This document shows positions 1-6,669 of a stretch of DNA of 6,850 bases, in pieces. Made by a program: the position numbers and the translations under genes. The notes under the pieces were generated by a model. The model was not told the DNA's origin. It made no database searches and was given only the letters and a program-made list of their open reading frames with translations. Position 1 is the stretch's first letter. Each line of letters starts with the position of its first letter. Source of the stretch: Candidatus Omnitrophota bacterium (GTDB lineage Bacteria; Omnitrophota; Koll11; Gygaellales; Profunditerraquicolaceae); contig JAQUNE010000080.1 in assembly GCA_028717765.1 (NCBI GenBank), forward strand, positions 1 to 6,850. Direction: 5' to 3'.

Positions 1-762
1 GGTTGAAATACCGGTTATTATTTAAAACAATTATTTAAAAGGGAATCATTAAGAATTGCCATAGGAAATGAGTTATGCGATGCGTATAAAGAAAAATACG
101 GCTTGTAATTCGTTCATTTTCAAAATTGCCCAGAAAGCGAATTGTGGATACGAAATGGAAAAAACAGCTGGGAGTATAGAGACAGCCCGCGGTTAATTTT
201 TACAGGCGCAATATATAATCCGGGAAATTTACAGACATTATTACAGCTATCTCAAGCAATAGGCAAGCTTAATCGTAAAGGAGTTAATCTAAAATTAGAT
301 ATTTATACCACAGCCGATAACCTTGCGCTATATAAAGAAATGTTTACTTCAGAGAAAGATACAGAATTTCTTTTACTCTTTCCTGATCAAGAAAAAATGG
401 CAAAGCTTTATGGAGGCGCAGATATATTATTGCTCGTATTAGGATTCGGAAAGGTTGATAGTATTGGGGAGAAATATTCTATGCCTACAAAGCTGCCGGC
501 TTATATGCTTTCCGGAACCCCGATTATGGCCTGTGCTCCTGCAGGTTCTGCTTTGGCAAAGTTCATAAAAAATAAAAATGTGGGTTTTTTGATTTCAAAA
601 GTAGGAAATATCGACGAATTAGCCGAAGATATCAACAGAATTTGCCACGATCAGGCTGTTTGTAAAGAAGTCGGAATAAATGCCAGGGCTGTTGCTTTAA
701 GAGAGTTTTCTGCCGAGGTGGTTAGGCCAAGATTTGAGGAAGCATTATTATCGATCAGATAG
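1..762 (+). pseudogene. Glycosyltransferase (GT-B fold) gene, 5' part outside window, disrupted by in-frame stops
   Basis: Frame 1 reads as a glycosyltransferase through most of this stretch but is interrupted by TGA at 4-6 and TAA at 106-108. Codons 25-105 encode the end of the N-terminal domain, including IAIGNEL and DAYKEKYGL, the usual region just before the domain linker. After the TAA the frame continues with FVHFQN and then the C-terminal domain (LIFTGAI at about 196-216, a nucleotide-sugar binding region with MPTK...YMLSGTPIM at 481-528). The alignment with the gene at 1897-3159 runs ungapped over the TAA: K at codon 25 pairs with R176 of that protein and the TAA pairs with D203. Ten of the 28 preceding sense positions are identical by eye. 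No ATG lies in this frame before the TAA. The true 5' end is outside the window. A sequencing or assembly error at 106-108 would be the main alternative. The original product would have been a sugar transferase of the same polysaccharide pathway. Confidence 0.72.
142..762 (+). CDS. Residual open frame of the broken glycosyltransferase: C-terminal GT-B domain only
   Basis: This is the longest uninterrupted part of the gene above: 206 residues from a TTG to the TAG at 760-762. It holds only the C-terminal, donor-binding Rossmann domain. Visible elements are a first strand with TGAI near residues 23-26, a GGADILLLVLG strand-loop, and the PTK...YMLSGTPI segment at residues 115-128. It lacks the N-terminal acceptor-binding domain, so it is unlikely to be an active transferase alone. 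The TTG has no good ribosome binding site in front of it (only AGAAAG about 6 bases upstream), and homologous coding sequence continues upstream of it, so it is not a natural gene start. Translation restart here is possible but unproven. The next gene starts 7 bases after its stop. Confidence 0.4.
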   Translation: MWIRNGKNSWEYRDSPRLIFTGAIYNPGNLQTLLQLSQAIGKLNRKGVNLKLDIYTTADNLALYKEMFTSEKDTEFLLLFPDQEKMAKLYGGADILLLVLGFGKVDSIGEKYSMPTKLPAYMLSGTPIMACAPAGSALAKFIKNKNVGFLISKVGNIDELAEDINRICHDQAVCKEVGINARAVALREFSAEVVRPRFEEALLSIR

Positions 763-766
763 GGGA
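761..766 (+). promoter_or_regulatory. Ribosome binding site deciding the ATG at 770
   Basis: AGGGGA lies just before the ATG at 770 (spacer TTT, slightly short) and overlaps the TAG that ends the preceding frame. It supports ATG 770 over the TTG at 734, which has no such site and would add 12 residues unlike any glycosyltransferase N-terminus before the first beta strand. Confidence 0.6.
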
Positions 767-769
767 TTT

Positions 770-1900
770 ATGCGGCTTTTAGTATATGGTGACATAGGGG
801 GAAGTGGGGGGTATACCCAATATTGCCGAGGGGTATTTGGTAGTGGAGTTATTCCAGGAGATTTTGAGGTTTATTTTGTTTGTTCTGAGGACTTTTATCA
901 TAAAGTTAAGCCCCTTGATGGAAATATAAAGGTTATTACGCACACATGGTTATCTAGTAAGTCTTTTTTGAAACGCTATCTTTGGCATTTATATATTTAT
1001 CCAAAGATCGTTAGACAGATTAAGCCTGATATAGAGTTTTATCCTGGTGGTAAATTACGTGTTTATTTGCGTAAAGCCATTACGGTTGCCTTGTCTGCTA
1101 ATTTGCTTTTATTTGATGAGGGAGAATTAAATAGGTATAAGGGGACTGTGGCGTACAAAAACCTTTTGGGGTATCGCAGTAGTTATGTAGAATATTTAAA
1201 AAATAGCTCGGCGGTTATTTTTATGTCAGATTATTCCCGTAAGTTAATAATGAATCAATTGCGAAAAACAGTCTTAAGTGCTGTTATTCCAAGCGGTTTT
1301 AATCCAGATTCTGATATTCTGGGGCCGCGTTCCTATGAATTAAGTAAAATAGTAAATATGCTGTATGTTAGTACGATAATGTTTTATAAGCATCAGTCGG
1401 AAGTGGTGCGTGCTTTAAAAATAGTCAGGGATAAAAGCGGTTTGGATGTACGGCTAGCACTTATAGGCCAGGCCGCACGATTGGAATTAAACTTACTTAA
1501 AGAACTGATCCGTTCTGAAGGTTTAGAAGGTTATGTAGACATTAGAAAAGAAGTAAAGCACGAAGATTTATTGCAAGAATATAAAAGGGCCGATTTATTT
1601 ATTTTCGCTTCTTCCTGTGAGGCCGGTAGTGTGACTTTAGTGGAGTCGATGGGCGCGGGGCTTCCTATTGCTTGCTCAGATAGGTCTGGCTTATCTGAGC
1701 AATTAAAGGACGCGGGTACATATTTTGATCCGGAAAAGCCATCTTCTATAGCGGATGCATTGTTGAGCCTTATCTCTAGTAAGGAAAAAAGGCAAATATG
1801 CGGGCAAAAAGCAAACAAATATAGCCAAGAGTATACTTGGAAACGTGGTGCGGAAAAAACATTTGATTTTATCCGCAGTGTATACGAAAACAGAAAATGA
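770..1900 (+). CDS. Glycosyltransferase family 4 (EX7E type)
   Basis: A 376-residue protein predicted to transfer a sugar from a nucleotide donor to a growing lipid-linked glycan at the cytoplasmic membrane face. The N-terminal Rossmann domain opens with MRLLVYGD and a glycine-rich loop GGSGGYTQY (residues 10-18). A KPDIEFYPGG segment and IFMSDYSRK precede the linker VIPSGFN, as in many GT4 proteins. The C-terminal domain starts near residue 198 with LYVSTIMFYKHQ, then ALIGQ, and carries the EX7E motif as E284-AGSVTLV-E292 followed by GAGLPIACSD, the donor-binding and catalytic region of retaining GT4 enzymes. The length is normal for the family. The start is set at ATG 770 because the protein then begins directly with the first beta strand and has AGGGGA upstream; an in-frame TTG at 734 is rejected. 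It ends in an ATGA overlap with the next gene. Donor and linkage cannot be read from sequence. Confidence 0.9.
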   Translation: MRLLVYGDIGGSGGYTQYCRGVFGSGVIPGDFEVYFVCSEDFYHKVKPLDGNIKVITHTWLSSKSFLKRYLWHLYIYPKIVRQIKPDIEFYPGGKLRVYLRKAITVALSANLLLFDEGELNRYKGTVAYKNLLGYRSSYVEYLKNSSAVIFMSDYSRKLIMNQLRKTVLSAVIPSGFNPDSDILGPRSYELSKIVNMLYVSTIMFYKHQSEVVRALKIVRDKSGLDVRLALIGQAARLELNLLKELIRSEGLEGYVDIRKEVKHEDLLQEYKRADLFIFASSCEAGSVTLVESMGAGLPIACSDRSGLSEQLKDAGTYFDPEKPSSIADALLSLISSKEKRQICGQKANKYSQEYTWKRGAEKTFDFIRSVYENRK

Positions 1901-3159
1901 CTGACAAAAAATTCCCGAGAGTGTTAATAATAGCAAAGAACCGCATTAATCAAACAGACGGCCCAAGCGCAGCCTTACGCAATTGGTTTTATGAGTGGCC
2001 AAAAGAAAATTTAGCGCAGATATATTCATACCAGGGCGTTATTACTGAGGAGTTTTGCGGGCGTAATTATTTATTTGGAGGCCATGATAAAATGTTCGGC
2101 TGGTTCTTTGATCGTCTTAAATATTCTAAGCTTGGCATTAATATCGAATCAAAAAAAAATAATTTTTTGATAGAATCGGGTATTTGGGAATTAATTTTCT
2201 TCCCCCGGATTTCTAAGGAATTGGCTCAATGGGTAAGAGAGTTTTCTCCCGAAATAATATATACGCAGGGATGGGATATTGCTTTTATCAAATTGCCTTT
2301 GAAGTTACAAAAAATATTTAAAATTCCAATTTGCCTGCACATGACTGACGACTGGCCGTCAGCCCTTTATCTAAATAGTAAAATCTCAGCAGTTACAAGA
2401 TTTGTCCTTCGGCATAATTTTCGACAATTACTCAAGCATTCCAGCGTAAGATTCTCTATATCTGAATTAATGACCCAAGAATATAAGAGTCGCTACCATG
2501 TGGATTTTGAGATGATGATGGTTGCCGATGAGACTCAAAGATTTTTTAAAGCAGCGCCAAAAGAGGCAATAAATCCAGCAGTATTCTCTATTATTTATAC
2601 AGGCGGCTTAGGGGCTGGACGGTGGCAGTCTATTTTAGATTTATATAATGCAATAAAAGACTTGGATCTTAACGGGAAAAAAATTGCCCTAAATCTATTT
2701 TCTTTTAGGGTGCCATTAGATATAAAAAATGAACTATTAGGAAAGCCAGGCATTTATTTTTTTGATATGCCTTCTCATGAAGAATTGCCATCCCTATTAA
2801 AAAGTGCTGATTTATTGTTTTTGCCGGAGTCATTCGATAAAGAATATTTCTCATTATTGCATCTTTCTATATCTACAAAGGCGCATCTTTACATGATGAG
2901 CGAGCGGCCGATATTGGTCTATGGTCCGGCGTATGCCGGTGTAGTAGATTATGCGAAAAAATCAGGCTGGGCCTATGCCGTAGAAAAAAGAGATGAGAAT
3001 CTTTTAAAAGACGCAGTAATTAAATTATTGGATGATAAGAAAATCTGCGATGGCCTGATAGAGCGAGGGCGTAAGACAGTAGCTACTAATCACGAGGCGG
3101 GATTTGTACGGGAAAATTTTCGCGTCAGATTAGTTAAGGCTATAAACGAAAATATTTAA
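1897..3159 (+). CDS. Glycosyltransferase, GT-B fold, GT4-like without a canonical EX7E
   Basis: A 420-residue two-domain glycosyltransferase and the intact paralogue of the broken gene at the start of the window. The N-terminal domain begins PRVLIIAKNR with DGPSAALRNW (residues 21-30). It includes SPEIIYTQGWD, then HMTDDWPSALY (148-158), a motif I associate with a group of polysaccharide-locus glycosyltransferases, and FSISELMTQEYKSRY (186-200). The C-terminal domain starts near 230 with FSIIYTGGLGAGRW. A strand ADLLFLPE is followed by STKAHLYMMSERPIL (about 326-340), which occupies the place where EX7E normally sits. It therefore probably binds a nucleotide sugar through the S/T-K...Y arrangement seen in WbuB-like enzymes. 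It starts within the stop of the previous gene (ATGA) with no clear ribosome binding site, suggesting translational coupling, and its TAA shares one base with the next ATG. An A9 run lies at 2151-2159. Its donor and acceptor are unknown. Confidence 0.86.
   Translation: MTDKKFPRVLIIAKNRINQTDGPSAALRNWFYEWPKENLAQIYSYQGVITEEFCGRNYLFGGHDKMFGWFFDRLKYSKLGINIESKKNNFLIESGIWELIFFPRISKELAQWVREFSPEIIYTQGWDIAFIKLPLKLQKIFKIPICLHMTDDWPSALYLNSKISAVTRFVLRHNFRQLLKHSSVRFSISELMTQEYKSRYHVDFEMMMVADETQRFFKAAPKEAINPAVFSIIYTGGLGAGRWQSILDLYNAIKDLDLNGKKIALNLFSFRVPLDIKNELLGKPGIYFFDMPSHEELPSLLKSADLLFLPESFDKEYFSLLHLSISTKAHLYMMSERPILVYGPAYAGVVDYAKKSGWAYAVEKRDENLLKDAVIKLLDDKKICDGLIERGRKTVATNHEAGFVRENFRVRLVKAINENI
2151..2159 (+). 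repeat. A9 homopolymer tract inside a glycosyltransferase gene
   Basis: Nine consecutive A bases at codons for S-K-K-N in the gene at 1897-3159, soon followed by T6. Such tracts can cause replication or transcription slippage. Nothing here proves that it does, and the frame is intact as read. Confidence 0.5.
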
Positions 3160-4292
3160 TGCATATTGTATTCTGGCAACCTGTATCAGTGATACATAAT
3201 AAATATATTTGCGCCTTAGCAGAAGTCGCAGGTATAGAGGTGACCTTGATCGCTCAGGAATCGTCCTCAGAAGAACAAAAACGGATAGGGATTGATGTCT
3301 TGGAGCCTAGCAAAGTTAAGGTTTTGATCGCCCCTGAGAGAAAAGTTATCCAGAGTATTATAAATTATAAAACAGAGGAGAGTATCCATATTTTTTCCGG
3401 GAGAGGGGTATATCCATTAGTTGAATATGCCTTTCGTTTTTGTAAAAATAAATCTTTAAGAATAGGCTGTATCAGTGAAGTTTTTGACGATAAAGGATTA
3501 AGAGGACCGATGAGGCTGGTGCGTAGTAAAATAGATGTTCTGATAAATGAAAGATATATAGATTTCATGTTACTGATGGGGGCTCCTGCGATACACTGGT
3601 TTCGTAGGGCAGGCTGGCCAATAGATAAGCTTTATCAATTCGGCTATATTATTGACGACAAAGATATGTTAGAAAAAAACAATTCCTTCGGCGAGGGGAA
3701 CTATGGGGATACCGTTGAATTAATCTTTCTTGGGCAGTGCATAAAAAGAAAAGGATTGGATATTCTTTTAAAGGCGCTGAAGCCTGTATTGGGCCTAAAT
3801 TGGTTTTTGACAATAGTTGGAGAAGGCTGTGAAAAAGCTAAGCTTTTAAAATTAGCCAATGACCTGGGAATATCGGGAAAAATTAAATTTTCTCAGGGGC
3901 TTAGGCATAAAGATGCGATGAGGGTTTTGGCGGGAAAAGACCTCTTAGTGCTTCCTAGTAGGTTTGATGGATGGGGTGCTGTGGTTAATGAGGCACTGAT
4001 GTTAGGAGTGCCGGTAATCTGTAGCGATAAATGTGGCGCAGCTGATCTCTTAGAAGAAAGTTGGCGTGGAAGCATATTTAAATCTGAATCTATCGCTGGT
4101 TTAAGCCGTGCACTTGAATACTGGATAAAAAAGGGCAAGAAAACAAAGGCAGAAACAGAGCGTATAAAAGCATGGTCAGAATGCATAAGCGGTAAACGTG
4201 CGGCAGAATATATTCTAAGCGTGATTGACTCTTCTAAAAATTGTTTAGATAAACCTCAGGTGCCTTGGGTTTCACGCGGGGAATTTCGATGA
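3159..4292 (+). CDS. Glycosyltransferase family 4 (DX7E variant)
   Basis: A 377-residue GT4-type sugar transferase. The N-terminal domain starts MHIVFWQPVSVIHNKY. It contains IGCISEVFDDKGLRGPMR (about 103-120) and a MGAPAIHWFRRAGWP segment before the linker, which ends YQFGYIIDD. The C-terminal domain opens ELIFLGQCIKRKGLDILLKAL from residue 187; the K196-R197-K198-G199 stretch is where GT4 enzymes contact the donor diphosphate. This is followed by LTIVGEG and RHKDAMRVLAGKDLLVLPS. The EX7E motif is present with aspartate in first position: D270-GWGAVVN-E278, then ALMLGVPVICSD. The start ATG shares one base with the preceding TAA (TAATG) and has no obvious Shine-Dalgarno sequence, so coupling is likely. 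The last four bases are ATGA, overlapping the next gene. The C-terminal tail after ILSVIDSSKN is short and not conserved-looking. Acceptor and donor sugars cannot be assigned. Confidence 0.9.
   Translation: MHIVFWQPVSVIHNKYICALAEVAGIEVTLIAQESSSEEQKRIGIDVLEPSKVKVLIAPERKVIQSIINYKTEESIHIFSGRGVYPLVEYAFRFCKNKSLRIGCISEVFDDKGLRGPMRLVRSKIDVLINERYIDFMLLMGAPAIHWFRRAGWPIDKLYQFGYIIDDKDMLEKNNSFGEGNYGDTVELIFLGQCIKRKGLDILLKALKPVLGLNWFLTIVGEGCEKAKLLKLANDLGISGKIKFSQGLRHKDAMRVLAGKDLLVLPSRFDGWGAVVNEALMLGVPVICSDKCGAADLLEESWRGSIFKSESIAGLSRALEYWIKKGKKTKAETERIKAWSECISGKRAAEYILSVIDSSKNCLDKPQVPWVSRGEFR
4278..4282 (+). promoter_or_regulatory. Ribosome binding site deciding the ATG at 4289
   Basis: GGGGA lies 6 bases before ATG 4289, inside the end of the previous gene. 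It supports that ATG, which also gives an ATGA overlap, over the in-frame TTG at 4265. Confidence 0.65.
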
Positions 4293-5431
4293 AAATAGCA
4301 ATATTAAATATTACCGCTGGCGGCATGAGCGACGGGTACAGAAAATATTTATTAAACGTAATACCGCGCTTGGCAAGGCACAAAAAAGTGGAGGCTTTAT
4401 TTGTCGGTATCCCGGAAACAATAGATTTTTCCATACGCCAAAATAACCTTCATAATATCAGTTGGGTAAAAATAAAACCCTCAGTTTCCTTTAAATATAA
4501 TTTAACAGTTGACCTGCGAAAAGAATTAAGCGAATTTGCGCCCGATGTAATTTTTATTCCTACAGCCAGGGCAATTGTATCCCAAAATGTTCCGGTAGTT
4601 AATATGGTCCAGAACATGTTGCCGCTTTTAAGATATAAAGGAGACATCCCATTGGTTGAGGCCGTAAGGCTAAAGATCGATCGGCTGCTTATAAAAAAAG
4701 CTGTGTTTTTATCAACGTATATAATAGCTCCGTCTCTTTTTGTGAAGAATTCTTTAATTAAAGAATGGGCAGTTTTAGAAAATAAGATCGCTGTTGTTTA
4801 TTTTGGGAGTGAAATGGAAAATAAAAATTGCAGAAGGCCGGCTTTACTGCCTACGGAAATCACAAAAGGGAATTTTTTATTTATGGCTGGACCAATTGAG
4901 CCTTATAAGGGGCTGGAGGATATAATTATTGCACTAAAGAATATCAAGGTTCTAAAAAAAGACGTTCCTTATTCGGTGATCGCTGGGGCACACAGAAAAT
5001 CCATGGATGGTTATGCCGGCAAATTGAAAAAAATGATAGGAAAAAACGGCCTTGATGACAGAATTATCTGGGCAGGGCAGTTAAATGAAGAGGAAATGAA
5101 CTGGTGTTATGCGAATTGTTCCTTATTTTTGGTCGCCAGTAGAGTAGAGAGTATGTCTTTTATTTCCTTGGAAGCAATGTCCCATGGGTGCTTAATCATT
5201 GCCGCGAATAATCCGCCTCTTCCTGAAATTCATGAAGACAGCGCGGTTTATTACCAACCATATTCAGGGAAAGATTTATCAGATAAAATCATAGAAGTTC
5301 TTTCCTGGGATTTGCAGAAGCGTAGCGCTATATCAGAAAGGGCTTTAAAGAGGGCATCTGAATTCTCTTGGGATAAAACCATAGACCAGATAATCAGGCA
5401 ATTTGAAATCGCTGAAGAGATAAAGGCATGA
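4289..5431 (+). CDS. Glycosyltransferase family 4 (EX7E type)
   Basis: A 380-residue GT4 protein. The N-terminal domain begins MKIAILNITAGGMSDGYRKY, with a glycine-containing loop where GT4 enzymes approach the acceptor. It continues with APDVIFIPTARA and NMVQNMLPLLRYKGD; a hydrophobic basic stretch, AVRLKIDRLLIKKAVFL, could help membrane association. IIAPSLFVKNSLIKEW leads to the linker. The C-terminal domain contains FLFMAGPIEPYKGLEDII, with Y206-K207-G208 at the donor-phosphate position, then IIWAGQLNEEEMNWCYANCSLFL. The EX7E motif is E287-SMSFISL-E295 followed by AMSHGCLIIAA and NPPLPEI, a normal retaining-GT4 ending. I place the start at ATG 4289: it removes 8 non-homologous residues that an upstream TTG would add, has GGGGA at good spacing, and overlaps the previous stop by 4 bases. 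The gene ends in ATGA overlap with the next. The sugar it transfers is unknown. Confidence 0.9.
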   Translation: MKIAILNITAGGMSDGYRKYLLNVIPRLARHKKVEALFVGIPETIDFSIRQNNLHNISWVKIKPSVSFKYNLTVDLRKELSEFAPDVIFIPTARAIVSQNVPVVNMVQNMLPLLRYKGDIPLVEAVRLKIDRLLIKKAVFLSTYIIAPSLFVKNSLIKEWAVLENKIAVVYFGSEMENKNCRRPALLPTEITKGNFLFMAGPIEPYKGLEDIIIALKNIKVLKKDVPYSVIAGAHRKSMDGYAGKLKKMIGKNGLDDRIIWAGQLNEEEMNWCYANCSLFLVASRVESMSFISLEAMSHGCLIIAANNPPLPEIHEDSAVYYQPYSGKDLSDKIIEVLSWDLQKRSAISERALKRASEFSWDKTIDQIIRQFEIAEEIKA

Positions 5432-6669
5432 AAATTTTAATTACTTCTCAATGGTATCCGCCAGAGCCAAGTTTTAGGGCGCATGAACTAGCCTGTGCTT
5501 TGAATAGAGGGGGCCATAAAGTCACTGTCGTTACGGGATTCCCTAATTATCCAAACGGCCGCATTTATCCAGGATATAGGCTTTCTTGGCGTAAATGGGA
5601 AAATCGAGATAGCATAAATATCTTAAGAGTCCCACTCTATCCAAGCCACGATCGTTCTTTATTCAGGCGCTCATTAAATAGCTTAAGTTTTGCAGCCTCA
5701 GCTGCATTATTAAGCCCATTATTATGCGAGAAGGCTGATGTCGGCTGGGTTTTTTCTCCTCCGCTTAGCGCAGCTTTGCCTTTATGCTGGATCAAACTTT
5801 TACGTAAGATACCATTCGTATATGAAATACAGGATCTGTGGCCGGAAAGCATAATTGCTACGGGTATGAAACCGCCTAAATGGCTTGTGAAAGCAATTAA
5901 CGTTTTAAATTCTTTTATATATTCTCAAGCAGCGGCTATTATAGTGATTTCAGATGGTTTCAAACGCAACCTTATTGCAAAAGGCGTTCCAGAAGGAAAA
6001 ATTCAGGTTATTTATAATTGGGTAGACGAAGAATTGTACCATCCCGTATTGGAGGACAATGCATTGGCCGCAAAATATGGGTTAAAAGACCATTTTAATG
6101 TAATTTTTTCCGGCAACATAGGACTAGCCCAGGCATTGGATAATGTCTTAGATGCGGCGCAATTACTGCGCGATTTACCAAGGGTGCAGTTTGTATTTAT
6201 AGGCGATGGTATTGATGCACCGCGTATACGTAATTTAGCAGCAGAAAGAAAAATAACCAATGTCCTTTTTATTGATCACCAGCCTGTAGAAAAAATGCCT
6301 TATTTTTATGCATTATCCGACGTGCTGCTGGTTCATTTAAAACGCGATCCACTTTTTGCGATCACCATCCCATCTAAAATAATGTCATATCTGGCATGCG
6401 GCAAACCAATCCTTGGTTGTGTTGAAGGCGATGCCGCGCAAATCTTACATTCTGCAAAGGCGGGTTTAACCTGTCTTGGCCAAGATCCGAATGCCCTGGC
6501 TGATAGTGTACGTAGGTTTTATGCAATGCCGGCAGAGCAACTTAAAGCTATGGGCCATTCGGGCAGAGAATTTTTTTTAGGGAACTATAAAAAAACATTA
6601 CTCATAGAACGCTACGAATCTTTATTTAAGGAAATCGTGCAAAGAAAAATGAAAGGCAGAAGAACATGA
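5428..6669 (+). CDS. WbuB-like glycosyltransferase (GT4)
   Basis: A 413-residue protein with the layout of the WbuB-like GT4 group, whose E. coli O26 member is linked to N-acetyl-L-fucosamine transfer. Signature elements visible are [16 protein letters not shown] (7-22), [23 protein letters not shown] (29-51), [10 protein letters not shown] (132-141), the linker [11 protein letters not shown], and [18 protein letters not shown] (227-244). Hydrophobic stretches around residues 85-99 and 106-125 may anchor it to the membrane face. EX7E is not present. The equivalent region reads [18 protein letters not shown] (312-329), which is common in this group. The length matches the family. The start overlaps the previous stop as ATGA and has GAAGAGA at 5414-5420 as a likely ribosome binding site. 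The stop overlaps the epimerase start. This placement fits a role in adding the sugar that the epimerase helps make, but the donor is inferred only from context. Confidence 0.9.
   Translation: MKILITSQWYPPEPSFRAHELACALNRGGHKVTVVTGFPNYPNGRIYPGYRLSWRKWENRDSINILRVPLYPSHDRSLFRRSLNSLSFAASAALLSPLLCEKADVGWVFSPPLSAALPLCWIKLLRKIPFVYEIQDLWPESIIATGMKPPKWLVKAINVLNSFIYSQAAAIIVISDGFKRNLIAKGVPEGKIQVIYNWVDEELYHPVLEDNALAAKYGLKDHFNVIFSGNIGLAQALDNVLDAAQLLRDLPRVQFVFIGDGIDAPRIRNLAAERKITNVLFIDHQPVEKMPYFYALSDVLLVHLKRDPLFAITIPSKIMSYLACGKPILGCVEGDAAQILHSAKAGLTCLGQDPNALADSVRRFYAMPAEQLKAMGHSGREFFLGNYKKTLLIERYESLFKEIVQRKMKGRRT
6652..6656 (+). promoter_or_regulatory. Ribosome binding site for the epimerase-like gene
   Basis: AAAGG lies 9 bases before the ATG at 6666, inside the end of the WbuB-like gene. 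It supports this ATG as the start together with the ATGA overlap. Confidence 0.5.

Noticed and set aside
4..108. Alternative genetic code (TGA or TAA read as an amino acid)
   Set aside because: TGA and TAA both end other genes in this window exactly at overlap junctions with the next start, so both act as stops.
68..199. Short open frame from ATG 68 in frame 2, about 43 codons
   Set aside because: It overlaps the frame that aligns with a glycosyltransferase, and its translation shows no recognisable feature.
734..769. Upstream TTG start for the second glycosyltransferase
   Set aside because: It would add MRKHYYRSDRGF before the first beta strand and overlap the previous frame; ATG 770 has AGGGGA directly upstream.
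1531..1936. Minus-strand open frames opposite the second glycosyltransferase gene
   Set aside because: Both lie inside strong plus-strand coding sequence and their translations show no domain; they are shadows. The same holds for the minus-strand frames at 3365-3568, 3893-4186, 4234-4434, 4450-4647, 5637-5852 and 6012-6260.
2345..2362. Inverted repeat CTGACG / CGTCAG with a 6-base loop
   Set aside because: It falls within the conserved HMTDDWPSA coding motif, has only a 6-bp stem and no T run after it, so it is not a terminator or a clear operator.
2644..2649. TATAAT resembling a -10 box inside the third glycosyltransferase gene
   Set aside because: There is no matching -35 at proper spacing, and such hexamers are expected by chance in A+T-rich coding DNA. 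The TTGACA at 3806-3811 likewise lacks a -10.
4265..4288. Upstream TTG start for the gene at 4289
   Set aside because: ATG 4289 gives the same ATGA overlap as the other junctions, a well-spaced GGGGA, and a normal GT4 N-terminus.
6571..6595. T8 and A7 runs near the end of the WbuB-like gene as a terminator
   Set aside because: There is no stem-loop before them and coding sequence continues through into the coupled epimerase gene.
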